From NCBI RefSeq assembly GCF_900163865.1, contig NZ_FUKU01000036.1, positions 36,664-100,663 of the forward strand: a stretch of 64,000 nucleotides of DNA, given 5' to 3'. The notes beneath the pieces were generated by a model. It had not been told where the DNA came from. It was given only the letters and a program-made list of their open reading frames with translations, and ran no database searches. The first letter of the stretch is position 1. Every line of letters starts with the position of its first letter. Both the position numbers and the translations under genes were made by a program. The stretch comes from Sphingobacterium sp. JB170. GTDB taxonomy: Bacteria; Bacteroidota; Bacteroidia; Sphingobacteriales; Sphingobacteriaceae. Positions 17,986 to 28,006 of this stretch are shown here, one piece after another.

Positions 17986-20808
17986 TTAGTTGTGTTTTGA
18001 TTTAGGGGTTAAAAGTAAATGATTTTTTAGAAATTTCCCTGTATAAGATTCGTTACAGTTTGCTAAGTTCTCTGGTGTGCCTTCAAAGACAAGCTGCCCA
18101 CCTTTGTTCCCCCCTTCGGGACCAATATCGATAACCCAATCTGCGGTTTTTATCATCTCCATGTTATGCTCGATGACTAGAATGCTGTTTCCTAGGGCAA
18201 TTAATGCATCAAAAGCGTTCAGAAGCTTATGGATATCATGGAAATGGAGGCCAGTGGTCGGCTCGTCAAATATGAAGAGAGTCTTCTTGTTATTATTCCC
18301 TTTGATTAGGAAAGACGCCAGCTTGATACGTTGCGCTTCGCCTCCGGAAAGGGTGCTTGAGGGTTGTCCTAATTTTACATAACCAAGGCCTACATCTTGT
18401 AACGGTTGTAGTTTGGCTGTTATTTTGGGTAGATCGCTAAAAAATGTTATCGCCTCATCCACACTCAGGTCTAGTACTTGTGAAACGGATTTATCTTTAT
18501 AAGTAACCTCGAGCACGTGCTGCTTGAAGCGCTTACCCTCACAAGCCTCGCACGGAAGGATTATATCGGCCATGAATTGCATTTCTATTTTCACCTCTCC
18601 ATCACCTTGGCAGACATCGCATCGGCCGCCTTCTACATTAAACGAAAAGGCAGAAGGTTTTAACCCTGCCGTCTTTGCTGCGGGCAATGCGGCATACAAC
18701 GCACGTATCTCGTCCCAACCTTTGACGTAGGTTACAGGGTTGGAGCGTGATGATCGACCGATAGGATTTTGGTCAATCATCTCGATTTGCTCGATGGTGT
18801 CGGTGTCGCCTACTAATTCATCAAAAAGGCCCGTTTGCTCGCCCGAGTAATTTTCGGTTGCTTTTTGTAAAGCTGGGTAAAGGATCCGTTTTACTAGTGA
18901 CGTTTTCCCTGAGCCTGAAACGCCTGTTACGACGGTAAAGGTATGGAGGGGGAAGGTAACATCGATTCCTTTCAAGTTATTTTCTCTGGCACCTTTAATG
19001 GTAATGGAGTCCGACCATTTTCGCCTACTCGTAGGAACCGGAATTTGCAGCTGCCCGTTGAGGTATTTACCCGTCAAGCTGTTTGGGTCTTTGATAATTT
19101 CATCGTAGGTGCCCGCAAAGACAAGGTTACCGCCATTGATGCCGGCTTCAGGGCCGATGTCAATTAGATAATCGGCAGCCTCCATCATTTCTTGTTCGTG
19201 CTCAACGACGATGACGGTGTTTCCTATTTGACGAAGGGACTTTAACACACCGATTAACCGCTGGGTGTCGCGCGGGTGTAAGCCGATGCTCGGCTCGTCC
19301 AGCACGTAAATAGAACCGACCAGTGAACTCCCTAAGGAGGTGGCTAGATTTATACGTTGCGATTCTCCGCCGGAAAGCGAGTTGCTTAACCTGTTTAGTG
19401 TCAGATAGCTTAGCCCGACTTCACACAAAAACTCGATACGGCTGGTAATTTCAGCAAGTAACCGCTTAGCAATCGTCATTTCGTACGGCTCTAAAGATAA
19501 TTTCTCGAAAAATATTAACGCCTCATCGAGTGGTAGAAGCACAATTTCGATGATAGACTTGCCGCCAACTTTTACGTAGGAAGCATCTGCTCGCAACCGC
19601 GAGCCCTTACATTCCGGACAATCTGTTTTACCGCGGTAGCGAGAAAGCATTACGCGGTATTGAATTTTATAAGACTGCTGTTCGAGGTCCTCAAAGAATT
19701 TATTTAGGCCATCAAAATGTTTATTTCCGGTCCATAATAATTCTTGCTGTTTGGCGGTAAGATCACTATAGGACCGGTGGATAGGGAAATCAAATTTTAA
19801 GGCACTTTTTACAAGCTTATTAAGCCACTCGCCCATTTTCTCTCCGCGCCAGGGTGCGATAGCTCCGTCATATACGGATTTACTTTTATCGGGTACAACG
19901 AGGTCTGGATCGATGCCGATCACTTTACCGTAGCCTTCACATTTTCTACATGCCCCATAGGGGTTGTTGAAACTAAAGAAATTGGGGGTGGGTTCCTCGA
20001 AGGTGATGCCATCGAGTTCAAATTTATCGGAGTAGTACTTGACCTCTCCATTAATATCGACGTGGCAGCTGCCCTTTCCTTCAAAAAATGCCGTCTGTAG
20101 AGAGTCGGCAATCCTGCTTGCGGTTTCCTCCTGACCATCTAATACAATCCGGTCGACAACTATCTGAATATCGCCAAGCTTAAAATTGCTGTTTTTTATG
20201 CTGCTGTCCTCAATGATGGATTCGACCTTTTGGATTTTACCGCGGTAATTGACACGCACGAATCCCTTTTGCATAAGAATTGATAGTTCTTCTTTTAGCT
20301 TACGTTCGTTTGTGGGAAGTAGCTCGGTGTAAATTGTTACGGTGGTCTCTTGCGGGCTAGCGGTGATCTCTTGCGTGATGGAAGAGACTGTATCTTTGGT
20401 CACTTGCTTCCCAGAGATAGGCGATATGGTTTTCCCGATCCGTGCATACAGAAGTTTTAAATAATCGTAAATCTCCGTTGAAGTACCTACTGTAGATCGT
20501 GGGTTGGCGGTTATCACTTTCTGCTCGATAGCGATTGCAGGAGCAATACCTTTGATGTAGTCAACTTCAGGTTTATTCATGCGGCCCATGAACTGTCGTG
20601 CGTACGATGACAGACTCTCCACGTACCGGCGTTGCCCCTCTGCATAAAGCGTGTCAAAAGCAAGAGAGGATTTCCCTGACCCTGACATTCCGGTGATTAC
20701 CACAAGTTTGTTTTTAGGGATATCGACGTCAATATTTTTTAAGTTATTTACTCGGGCGCCCTTTATTTGGATATATGATTTCGCGTTTTGTTCAGATTTT
20801 TTTGACAT
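17986..20808 (-). CDS. uvrA: Excinuclease ABC subunit A (UvrA)
   Basis: The 940-residue DNA-damage recognition ATPase of nucleotide excision repair has two ABC modules, each with Walker A ([13 protein letters not shown] and [13 protein letters not shown]) and signature ([13 protein letters not shown] and [13 protein letters not shown]) motifs. Zinc-binding pairs are present (CRKCEGYG with CPECKGSRL, and CDVCQGDGE with CEACEGKRF). The family hallmarks [11 protein letters not shown] and [15 protein letters not shown] follow. ATG 20808 is favoured over the open frame to 20817 because a -7 element at 20815-20822 lies only 6 nt ahead, which predicts a nearly leaderless mRNA. Downstream pafA is only 2 bp away. 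Confidence 0.97.
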   Translation of the reverse strand: MSKKSEQNAKSYIQIKGARVNNLKNIDVDIPKNKLVVITGMSGSGKSSLAFDTLYAEGQRRYVESLSSYARQFMGRMNKPEVDYIKGIAPAIAIEQKVITANPRSTVGTSTEIYDYLKLLYARIGKTISPISGKQVTKDTVSSITQEITASPQETTVTIYTELLPTNERKLKEELSILMQKGFVRVNYRGKIQKVESIIEDSSIKNSNFKLGDIQIVVDRIVLDGQEETASRIADSLQTAFFEGKGSCHVDINGEVKYYSDKFELDGITFEEPTPNFFSFNNPYGACRKCEGYGKVIGIDPDLVVPDKSKSVYDGAIAPWRGEKMGEWLNKLVKSALKFDFPIHRSYSDLTAKQQELLWTGNKHFDGLNKFFEDLEQQSYKIQYRVMLSRYRGKTDCPECKGSRLRADASYVKVGGKSIIEIVLLPLDEALIFFEKLSLEPYEMTIAKRLLAEITSRIEFLCEVGLSYLTLNRLSNSLSGGESQRINLATSLGSSLVGSIYVLDEPSIGLHPRDTQRLIGVLKSLRQIGNTVIVVEHEQEMMEAADYLIDIGPEAGINGGNLVFAGTYDEIIKDPNSLTGKYLNGQLQIPVPTSRRKWSDSITIKGARENNLKGIDVTFPLHTFTVVTGVSGSGKTSLVKRILYPALQKATENYSGEQTGLFDELVGDTDTIEQIEMIDQNPIGRSSRSNPVTYVKGWDEIRALYAALPAAKTAGLKPSAFSFNVEGGRCDVCQGDGEVKIEMQFMADIILPCEACEGKRFKQHVLEVTYKDKSVSQVLDLSVDEAITFFSDLPKITAKLQPLQDVGLGYVKLGQPSSTLSGGEAQRIKLASFLIKGNNNKKTLFIFDEPTTGLHFHDIHKLLNAFDALIALGNSILVIEHNMEMIKTADWVIDIGPEGGNKGGQLVFEGTPENLANCNESYTGKFLKNHLLLTPKSKHN

Positions 20809-20814
20809 GACTAA

Positions 20815-20822
20815 CAAAGGTA
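20815..20822 (-). promoter_or_regulatory. -7 element for uvrA (TACCTTTG)
   Basis: The minus strand reads TACCTTTG, followed by 6 nt and then ATG 20808. This fits a leaderless or nearly leaderless transcript. No clear -33 box is seen. Confidence 0.65.
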
Positions 20823-21061
20823 CTGATTTTAGTTAAACATAACCTACAGTAGGTAAGCGCGGAACTAGGACTATTTTTTGTTCCGGTGGTTTCGCTCGAA
20901 AGAAAGAGATATCAATTTGGTTTTCTTTGTAATCTATGCCACGGATTAGCCACGGATACCTATATTTATTGTTTGCAGAAACGATAAATATTAAGAGTAA
21001 TATTCGGAGCCTAATGGCAATTGTTACTACTCTTAAGTTTTAGAAATGTTTTAGCTTATAT

Positions 21062-21283
21062 CTAATCTTCACTTGGTTCCTGTTCATCTTCTTCGAGCTC
21101 TTCGAGGAGCTTTTCCACCTCCTGCTCGGAAGATGATAACTTTGCTTTGCAAACATTAATTAAGGATGCTGCTCGACGAATTTTTGTGGTAAGCTCGTCG
21201 ATATCCGTCTTTCCCGATTCAATTTCATCTACGATTAACTGTAATTCTTCTAAAGCTTGGCTGTACGTGTAGTTTTTGTCCAT
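21062..21283 (-). CDS. xseB: Exodeoxyribonuclease VII small subunit
   Basis: The 73-residue XseB protein is a small helical subunit that coats the XseA helix in the ExoVII complex, which degrades single-stranded DNA. The opening YTYSQALEELQLIVDEIESGKTDIDEL pattern is the family signature (LE.IV..LE.G...L), followed by an acidic tail EELEEDEQEPSED. The gene begins 6 bp after the xseA stop, so the two are co-transcribed from the xseA promoter. About 250 bp with no gene separate it from uvrA. Confidence 0.93.
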   Translation of the reverse strand: MDKNYTYSQALEELQLIVDEIESGKTDIDELTTKIRRAASLINVCKAKLSSSEQEVEKLLEELEEDEQEPSED

Positions 21284-21289
21284 AATATG

Positions 21290-22543
21290 TTATTTTTTGA
21301 TAACTTGACTGTGCAACGTTCCCTGAAACAGTGTCGTTTCAATTTGGTCGCCAGGTGATATCCTTTCGATGTTTGTTACTGCTTTTCCGTTCACGCGAGT
21401 AATGCTAAAGCCTCGTCTTAGGAGCTGTTTGGGATCAGCCATCTGTAACAGCCTTTCGAGATTTTTCAAATCTACTTTCGTATTTTTTATTGTTTGACGG
21501 CTATATGATGTGAGTCCACTGCTCAGCGTGTTCAGTTTGTTCTCTGCATGTGTTAAGGCGGTTTTACTGCTCCAGGTTATAGCTTGCGAGATACCGGAGA
21601 GTTGCTGTTTTTCCTGCGCAAAATAGGCCCTGGTCGCCAGTAATATGCGACGCTGCGACTCCTCAATAGGGAGCGCGAACTGGTGAAATTTCTGAATCAA
21701 GAAGTCCGCGAGCTCACTCGGCGTGATAGCACTTTTGTAGGCGACCATCTCGCTGACGGTGAGATTGGTGGAGTGGCCTATTCCAGTTATCACCGGGATA
21801 GGGAAAGTGGCAATGGCTTTAGCGAGTAAATAATTGTTGTACGAGGATAGTCCGACTTCACCGCCACCGCCTCGAATAATAGCGACTACGTCATATTTTT
21901 CTATATTTTCAGCAATCACCACAAGCTGCTTGATAATTGAGGGTATCGATTTGTCACCTTGTAGTAGCGCGGGGTAAAGCGTGCTCTCGAACTTATACCC
22001 CCACGGGTTATTTTTAAGTATTTGGAAAAAATCAGAAAACCCTTTGCTTGTTTCTACGGATATTAGGGCCAGCCGTTTGGGCACCTGTGGGAACGGACGC
22101 TTTTTATTCGCATCGTAAATGCCTTCCTTTTGTAGTTTGGCTATGCTCTCACGCTTTTCTTTTTCAAGCTCACCCAGAACAAATGTGGGATCGATATCAA
22201 TGATTTTCAGGCTGAATCCAAATAGGGGGTCATAGCTTAACGCTGCTTGGAAAAGTATGGTGATGCCATCGCGTAGCGGTTCGTTCAACACCTCTTTAAA
22301 CTGTTTATTAATTCGTTGGAAGTCCATTTTCCAGAGCACGGACCGCATTTCGGCGACTATCTTTCCGTCTTTTTTCTCCACAAGCTCTGGGTAGCAATGT
22401 CCAGAGTGGTTGTATAAGTTTAGCTTGTTCATTTCTGCCTTAATCCAATACAGACTTTTATAGCGTTCGGCAATCGTTTTTTGGACGCTTCGCGAGACTT
22501 CTAATAGCGAGAAAATAGTTTTATTTTCTATTGTTTCGGGCAT
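21290..22543 (-). CDS. xseA: Exodeoxyribonuclease VII large subunit
   Basis: The 417-residue catalytic subunit of ExoVII shows an N-terminal OB-fold domain (YWIKAEMNKLNLYNHSGHCYPELVEK). The catalytic block contains ALISVETSKGFSDF, VVAIIRGGGG and PVITGIGHSTN with the conserved Asp, Arg and Gly/His residues. A long helical C-terminal region follows, and the closing beta-strands read LLRRGFSITRVNGK. It functions in mismatch repair and ssDNA turnover. A TAAATTTG element ends only 4 nt upstream of the ATG, again predicting a leaderless transcript. xseB follows 6 bp downstream. Confidence 0.95.
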   Translation of the reverse strand: MPETIENKTIFSLLEVSRSVQKTIAERYKSLYWIKAEMNKLNLYNHSGHCYPELVEKKDGKIVAEMRSVLWKMDFQRINKQFKEVLNEPLRDGITILFQAALSYDPLFGFSLKIIDIDPTFVLGELEKEKRESIAKLQKEGIYDANKKRPFPQVPKRLALISVETSKGFSDFFQILKNNPWGYKFESTLYPALLQGDKSIPSIIKQLVVIAENIEKYDVVAIIRGGGGEVGLSSYNNYLLAKAIATFPIPVITGIGHSTNLTVSEMVAYKSAITPSELADFLIQKFHQFALPIEESQRRILLATRAYFAQEKQQLSGISQAITWSSKTALTHAENKLNTLSSGLTSYSRQTIKNTKVDLKNLERLLQMADPKQLLRRGFSITRVNGKAVTNIERISPGDQIETTLFQGTLHSQVIKK

Positions 22544-22547
22544 AAGT

Positions 22548-22555
22548 CAAATTTA
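22548..22555 (-). promoter_or_regulatory. -7 element for xseAB (TAAATTTG)
   Basis: The minus strand reads TAAATTTG with 4 nt to the xseA ATG, the same spacing as for padR, truA and ung. Confidence 0.6.
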
Positions 22556-22837
22556 CAATAATTCTTCGATATTGTGCCCGTGTTCCCTAGCGTAGTGTTA
22601 AGTTGATGTTCTTCTATGCCTAAACTCACGGGGAATTTAATCGTGATTTCAACAAGCCGTTTTTGATGGAGTACTGAAGGCTCCGGTATTCGAGGGGTGG
22701 TTATGTATCTCAGGCTTATCCCAGTGGAAAAGGCCGACTGTTAAAAATTTTTAAAACGTTGCGTTTTGTTGCGCTTTTTTCTAATTTTAGTGTCGAAATA
22801 CTTAATCATAATTAAAACCTTTCTATATTTATTCACC

Positions 22838-24574
22838 ATGACAGTAAATCCCCGCGTTTTTATTCTTGTTTTATTTAGCCTTTGTTCGCTGGGTATATCG
22901 GGCAGCTACGCACAGTATAAGCAAACGATACAAAATGAGACTAAAATCTTAAAACAAAACGGAGCAATCATTCCATTTACGCGACTGGATGAAGAAAAGA
23001 TCGTTGTCATCACTCCCTCGACACAGAAATATAGAGAGTTCATCGAAACATTAAGCCGATATGCGGACGTACATAATGGCGATTTTGCGCATTACGATGA
23101 CGAAACTAAATATTTTAATACCGTAATAATAGCCGGAACAGCAGCGGATTTGCGTTCTGATTTTATGCTCAAAGTCCGTCAGTCGCTCGTTAACAATAAG
23201 CAATTAATTCTTGTCCGTTTTGAGGATAACTCGGTAAATAATATTTGGCCGGACGGACAATCTTTTTCGAATTATACGGAGGTTACTTATCCCAGTTTTA
23301 GTGTCTCGGCTCAGCGTAATGTAGCGATGTCGATCTTTGGTGGACTCGCCGTTACGCAGGGACCCAATAAGACAGAACAAACGCGCTTGCAGTACACCTT
23401 AGGCGAAGATGCCGGTATTGATATTGCTGGGATGACAACGAAAATAGATGCCATAACTGCTGAGGGAATCAAGGGACGTGGGGCCCCGGGGATGGTGGTC
23501 ATGGTCGTTAAAGACGGTCAAGTCATCTTTGAAAAAGGTTATGGTGCACATACATATCGAGGGATAGTGCCTACAAAGAAATCCGATATATTTGATATGG
23601 CATCAATTAGTAAAATTGTTGGCACAACACCCGTAGTCATGCATTTGCAGGAGACCCACGCAATCGATCTGGACAGCACGATGGGATACTACCTGTGGCA
23701 AGCGAAACAAACGAATAAAAAAGATATCCCGCTACGAAGTGTGCTACTGCACGAAGCAGGATTTACACCCTTTATACCATTTTATCGCTACCTCGAGCCC
23801 GGAGATGTTGTCTCTCAAGCCGACAGCGGCCACCAAGTACAACTTGCTGATGGGGCATATCTACGCAATAACTACTACCGTGATGTGATGTGGCCGCAGA
23901 TGCTCGCTTCGGATGTAAAGCCAATCGGTAATTATGTGTATAGTGATATCAGTATGTACGTCATGAAGGAGGTTTCGGAGCATATTACTGCCGTGCCCAT
24001 GCAGGATTATATACAGAAACTGCTTTATCAGCCCATCGGAATGAAGACTGCTGGCTATAATCCTAGAGAACGATTTGCTAAGGAGCGCATGGTGCCCACG
24101 GAAAACGATACATCGTTCCGGAAAGTGCTCCTGCAGGGGTTTGTCCATGATCAAGGTGCTGCCATGGCTGGTGGTGTGGCTGGACATGCAGGGGTTTTCG
24201 CTTCGGCGAATGACCTCGCCATCTACGCGCAATTGTTGTTAAATAGGGGGACCTATGGCGGAGTCCAGTATTTTAAACCCGAAACGGTCGATATGTTTAC
24301 CTCCAAGCAGTCTGAAACCAGCCGACGAGGACTTGGCTTTGATCGGAAAGACCCGGATCCTGCCAAAGAATACCCTTCGTTACTGGCAGGCGAGTCTGTT
24401 TATGGCCACACTGGATATACCGGAACGTGCATATGGATCGACCCACAGAATCAGTTAACCTACATATTTTTATCTAATCGCGTGCATCCTCAAGTGACAT
24501 CAAACATATATGATATGAACATTAGAAGCCGCATACAAGACGTTATTTATGAAACGATTAATAAGTCGAAGTAA
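22838..24574 (+). CDS. Secreted serine hydrolase: GH3 C-terminal-like domain plus beta-lactamase domain
   Basis: The 578-residue product has a signal peptide (residues 1-25, ending SGSYAQ). Residues about 35-175 resemble the C-terminal alpha/beta domain of family 3 glycosidases (ILKQNGAIIPFTRLDEEKIVVITP), but no GH3 catalytic barrel precedes it. Residues about 195-575 form a beta-lactamase/class C-type serine hydrolase: SxxK at S256-K259 (SISK), a YSD in place of YxN, and HTG near the end. GH3 plus beta-lactamase fusions of about 1000 residues are known in Bacteroidota, so this looks like a shortened descendant. The gene overlaps the following dipeptidase gene by 26 bp. A wall-fragment esterase or amidase role is inference. 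Confidence 0.78.
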   Translation: MTVNPRVFILVLFSLCSLGISGSYAQYKQTIQNETKILKQNGAIIPFTRLDEEKIVVITPSTQKYREFIETLSRYADVHNGDFAHYDDETKYFNTVIIAGTAADLRSDFMLKVRQSLVNNKQLILVRFEDNSVNNIWPDGQSFSNYTEVTYPSFSVSAQRNVAMSIFGGLAVTQGPNKTEQTRLQYTLGEDAGIDIAGMTTKIDAITAEGIKGRGAPGMVVMVVKDGQVIFEKGYGAHTYRGIVPTKKSDIFDMASISKIVGTTPVVMHLQETHAIDLDSTMGYYLWQAKQTNKKDIPLRSVLLHEAGFTPFIPFYRYLEPGDVVSQADSGHQVQLADGAYLRNNYYRDVMWPQMLASDVKPIGNYVYSDISMYVMKEVSEHITAVPMQDYIQKLLYQPIGMKTAGYNPRERFAKERMVPTENDTSFRKVLLQGFVHDQGAAMAGGVAGHAGVFASANDLAIYAQLLLNRGTYGGVQYFKPETVDMFTSKQSETSRRGLGFDRKDPDPAKEYPSLLAGESVYGHTGYTGTCIWIDPQNQLTYIFLSNRVHPQVTSNIYDMNIRSRIQDVIYETINKSK

Positions 24575-25739
24575 TCAGGCTATAGCTTTCGGTAGTATTC
24601 TGATGGCGCTGGTATGTGTAGAAAGTGCTTTGGCACAATCGTCAGAATCTTTTCATCAGCAGATGATCGTTGTCGACGGACATAACGACGTAATCTATGC
24701 GTCTTTATTAGAGGGGCGTGATCTAGGAAAGAAATTGCCGGTAGGACATACCGATATTCCTCGGTTGCGCGCCGGGGGTGTAGATGTGCAGGTGTTCGCG
24801 GTTTGGTCGGACGATAAGAAATTTGGAAAAGGTAAAGCGTTTAAACACGCCAATCATCAAATAGACTTGCTGGAACAGACTGCGTCACGCTACCCCGATC
24901 AGCTTGTGATCGCCAAGAATAGCGCATCGATCCGGGAAATCGTTAAGCAGGGCAAGATTGCAGCGATCATCGGTGTTGAGGGGGGGAATATGATTGAAGA
25001 ATCGATCGAGAATTTAGAAAGCTTGTACGATCGCGGCGCACGGTATCTGACTCTAACGTGGAACTATAATCTTTCCTGGGCTACAGCGGCTGCGGAGGAG
25101 GTGAAAACCAAGAGCGAGAAAGGGAAGGGGCTTACCGAGAAAGGGAGAGCAATTATCCGCAAAATGAACGAGCTGGGTATGATGATCGACCTTTCTCATA
25201 GTGGAGAGAAAACCTTTTACGACGTTATGGCTTTGAGCACAAAGCCGGTATTGGTTTCCCACAGCAATGCTTACAGCTTGATGCCGCAGTACAGAAACCT
25301 GAAGGATGATCAGCTGGAAGCGCTCAAGAAAAATGGGGGCGTTGTGGGTGTGAACTTCTATTCTGGGTTTCTGGATCCAGCCTATGAAAGCCGCGTGAAA
25401 AGTATTTATCGAAAGCATTTTGGTGACAAAGGAAATTATAAGTTATCGTCGTCCTCCCAGTACGATAAACTGCCTGCCTCTTTAAAACGTAAAGCGGATG
25501 CACCGCTGAGTTTGCTACTTGACCATATCGATTACTTGGTAATAAAAGTAGGCGTCGACCATGTTGCAGTAGGTTCAGATTTTGATGGTATTGAGTCTTC
25601 TCCCCAAGGCTTGGAAGATGTGTCGAAATTCCCTGTTTTGACGGCCGCACTATTGGAGCGAGGGTACACCAAGGAGGACGTTTCGAAGATCATGGGGTTA
25701 AATTTTTTACGTATCCTCGAACAGAATGAGCAGCAATAA
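24549..25739 (+). CDS. Membrane dipeptidase, peptidase family M19
   Basis: The 396-residue zinc dipeptidase has a signal peptide (ending SALAQ). The M19 metal-site motifs are in order: HxD in VVDGHNDVIYA, the bridging Glu in IIGVEGGNMIE, His in MIDLSHSGEKTF, His in VLVSHSNAYSL, and Asp in VGSDFDGIE. It would hydrolyse dipeptides, including those with a C-terminal D-residue, in the periplasm. Its start lies inside the end of the upstream hydrolase gene (26-bp overlap), indicating translational coupling and a linked job, perhaps in peptidoglycan or peptide scavenging. Confidence 0.93.
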   Translation: MKRLISRSNQAIAFGSILMALVCVESALAQSSESFHQQMIVVDGHNDVIYASLLEGRDLGKKLPVGHTDIPRLRAGGVDVQVFAVWSDDKKFGKGKAFKHANHQIDLLEQTASRYPDQLVIAKNSASIREIVKQGKIAAIIGVEGGNMIEESIENLESLYDRGARYLTLTWNYNLSWATAAAEEVKTKSEKGKGLTEKGRAIIRKMNELGMMIDLSHSGEKTFYDVMALSTKPVLVSHSNAYSLMPQYRNLKDDQLEALKKNGGVVGVNFYSGFLDPAYESRVKSIYRKHFGDKGNYKLSSSSQYDKLPASLKRKADAPLSLLLDHIDYLVIKVGVDHVAVGSDFDGIESSPQGLEDVSKFPVLTAALLERGYTKEDVSKIMGLNFLRILEQNEQQ

Positions 25740-25800
25740 CGTACGGAATACGTATCCGCGGTATTTTGCTTAAAACCGTGCACGAGCCGTTATTTTTTTC

Positions 25801-25808
25801 TATTTTCG
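25801..25808 (+). promoter_or_regulatory. Possible -7 element for radA (TATTTTCG)
   Basis: TATTTTCG has one mismatch to TAnnTTTG and is followed by exactly 4 nt and ATG 25813, the spacing also seen at padR, xseA, truA and ung. A -33 element is not evident. Confidence 0.4.
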
Positions 25809-25812
25809 TACA

Positions 25813-27198
25813 ATGGCCAAATCGAAATCTACTTATTTCTGTCAAAATTGTGGGTATGAGTCGCCCAAGTGGTTGGGGCAATGCCCTTCTTGTAAACAAT
25901 GGAATGTTTTCGTGGAGGAAGTCGTTGAGAAAGCGAGTTCTAAAGTGCCTGAGTGGCGAAGTGTCAATACGGCAAACTCCTCGCGGCGCACAAATAAAGC
26001 TGCGATCATCAACGAAATCGTTTACCAGGATGAACAGCGATTAGCCACGCCAGATAAAGAGTTCAACCGCGTACTTGGAGGGGGGATCGTTCCCGGGTCT
26101 CTAGTACTCATTGGTGGTGAGCCGGGAATCGGTAAATCGACATTGATGTTACAAGTAGCCTTGGGGATTCCGAAAGTTAAAACACTTTATATTTCTGGCG
26201 AGGAGAGTGAGCAGCAGATTAAGATGCGCGCCGAGCGGCTGGTTCAAAACTCGACTGCGAATTGTTATATATTAACAGAAACTTCCACACAGAACATCTT
26301 TAAACAGATTGAAACGGTACAGCCTGATATTATCGTTATCGACTCGATACAAACGCTGCATTCCTCCCAGATAGAATCGGCTCCAGGGTCGGTCTCGCAG
26401 GTTCGTGAATGTACCGCCGAGTTACTACGTTTTGCAAAAGAAACCAGTACACCGGTATTTATTGTGGGGCATATCACTAAGGACGGTTCAATTGCAGGAC
26501 CTAAGGTGCTCGAACATATGGTCGATACAGTATTGCAGTTCGAAGGAGATCGGCATCACGTGTACCGCATTTTGCGTGCTGTTAAAAATCGGTTTGGATC
26601 TTCCGCCGAGCTGGGAATTTATGAAATGCAGGGGTCCGGTTTACGGGAGGTTTCCAATCCGTCGGAAATTATGCTCTCCCAGCGCGAAAAACCTGTAGGA
26701 GGGGTGGCTATCGCCGCCATGCTCGAGGGGGTGCGACCTATGATGATCGAAGTGCAGGCGCTAGTGAGTAATTCGGCCTTTGGCACGCCGCAACGGACTT
26801 CAACAGGTTTTGATACAAAACGCTTGAGTATGCTGCTGGCTGTTTTAGAAAAAAGATTTGGATTTCGTCTAAGTATGCAGGACGTGTTCTTAAATATTGC
26901 TGGCGGCATACGTGTGGAGGATCCAGCGATCGATTTAGCGGTTATCGCTGCACTCATATCTTCCCAGCAGGATATCCCGTTACCAGCTCAAGTTGCTTTT
27001 GCGGGTGAGGTTGGTTTGTCGGGTGAAATACGTGCCGTTAATCGTATTGAACAGCGTATTGCTGAAGCTGAAAAATTAGGTTTCGAAGGGATTTTTATAT
27101 CCAAGTACAATACCAAGGGTTTGGAAATCAAGAAGTACAGCATAGCAATTCGGCCAATGGCGACATTGGAAGATCTTTTTACCGCTCTATTCGGCTAA
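25813..27198 (+). CDS. radA: DNA repair protein RadA (Sms)
   Basis: The 461-residue RecA-like branch-migration helicase acts in homologous recombination. An N-terminal C4 zinc finger (FCQNCGYESPKWLGQCPSCKQW) precedes the ATPase core with Walker A GGEPGIGKST, Walker B IIVIDSIQT and the RadA-specific KNRFGSS motif. The C-terminal Lon-protease-like domain (GFRLSMQDVFLNIAGGIRVEDPAIDLAVIAALIS) follows. Length is standard. The gene is convergent with the TlpA-like gene over a 69-bp gap. Confidence 0.97.
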   Translation: MAKSKSTYFCQNCGYESPKWLGQCPSCKQWNVFVEEVVEKASSKVPEWRSVNTANSSRRTNKAAIINEIVYQDEQRLATPDKEFNRVLGGGIVPGSLVLIGGEPGIGKSTLMLQVALGIPKVKTLYISGEESEQQIKMRAERLVQNSTANCYILTETSTQNIFKQIETVQPDIIVIDSIQTLHSSQIESAPGSVSQVRECTAELLRFAKETSTPVFIVGHITKDGSIAGPKVLEHMVDTVLQFEGDRHHVYRILRAVKNRFGSSAELGIYEMQGSGLREVSNPSEIMLSQREKPVGGVAIAAMLEGVRPMMIEVQALVSNSAFGTPQRTSTGFDTKRLSMLLAVLEKRFGFRLSMQDVFLNIAGGIRVEDPAIDLAVIAALISSQQDIPLPAQVAFAGEVGLSGEIRAVNRIEQRIAEAEKLGFEGIFISKYNTKGLEIKKYSIAIRPMATLEDLFTALFG

Positions 27199-27267
27199 AT
27201 TAAGATAAAGGAGACGTTTCGTGTGCCGTTCACCTCGGTGAGGAAGGCTTGCGAGGTAAGGCTTCAT

Positions 27268-27936
27268 TTATTTTAGAAGTTCGCGTAGCTTATTATTTAA
27301 ATCCTCTCCGTGGAGGTTGCGTGCAACAATAATTCCTTCAGGGTCAACCAAAACGTTTTGCGGAATCGAGCGTACACCATAGATTGTCCCAGCCGCATTT
27401 TGCCAGCTCTGCAGATCGGAAACATGTTTCCAGGTAAGCTTGTCTTTCTCAATTGCTTTCACCCAATCTTCATGCTTTCTATCGAAGGAAACGCCTAATA
27501 TCTCGAAGTTTTTTCCACTAAATTCGGCATATGTTTTTACAAGTGCTGGATTTTCGCGACGACAATCGGGGCACCATGCCGCCCAGAAGTCAATCAGTAC
27601 ATATTTACCGCGTAACTCAGAGAGCGAGAGAGGTTCACCTTCGGGGGTTAATTGCGTAATTCCAGGGGCTTTTTTACCGACCGAAGCATTTTCGAGCCGT
27701 TTGAGGTAAAATTCGAACGCTTTGCCCTGTTTTGACTTTCGTACATCGCGGTCTAGGCTCTTAAATAGGGTGCGTAATTCTATATGATCGGGCTCGTAAC
27801 CTCCAACGCGTTGAATCGTTTTTAATGTTTCAATGCTGCTTGGATTTTGTTTTACTTGTGCGATAAGTTCCTGCTTTGTTTGTGCAAAGATGAAACTCGG
27901 AATCGCTATCAGGAGTGTAAGAAGGAATCGTCTCAT
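27268..27936 (-). CDS. TlpA-family thioredoxin-like protein, secreted
   Basis: The 222-residue protein has a signal peptide (MRRFLLTLLIAIPSFIFAQ), a short helical region and a thioredoxin/AhpC-TSA domain with WC122PDC125 as the redox pair. The cis-proline loop lies in SIPQNVLVDPEG. It probably keeps periplasmic thiols reduced or matures cytochromes. I chose ATG 27936; the frame is open to 28104 but that extension lacks a signal peptide and would cross the promoter at 27961-27968. A second, longer TlpA relative lies at 61773-62918 in this window. Confidence 0.88.
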   Translation of the reverse strand: MRRFLLTLLIAIPSFIFAQTKQELIAQVKQNPSSIETLKTIQRVGGYEPDHIELRTLFKSLDRDVRKSKQGKAFEFYLKRLENASVGKKAPGITQLTPEGEPLSLSELRGKYVLIDFWAAWCPDCRRENPALVKTYAEFSGKNFEILGVSFDRKHEDWVKAIEKDKLTWKHVSDLQSWQNAAGTIYGVRSIPQNVLVDPEGIIVARNLHGEDLNNKLRELLK

Positions 27937-27960
27937 TGTTTTTTTACTATTATATAGGAT

Positions 27961-27968
27961 CAAAGATA
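27961..27968 (-). promoter_or_regulatory. -7 element for the TlpA-like gene
   Basis: The minus strand reads TATCTTTG, 24 nt ahead of ATG 27936. It supports the short start for this gene. Confidence 0.6.
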
Positions 27969-28006
27969 AAAATTCTATTAAATTAGTCGAGAATTCATTT
28001 TTGAAA

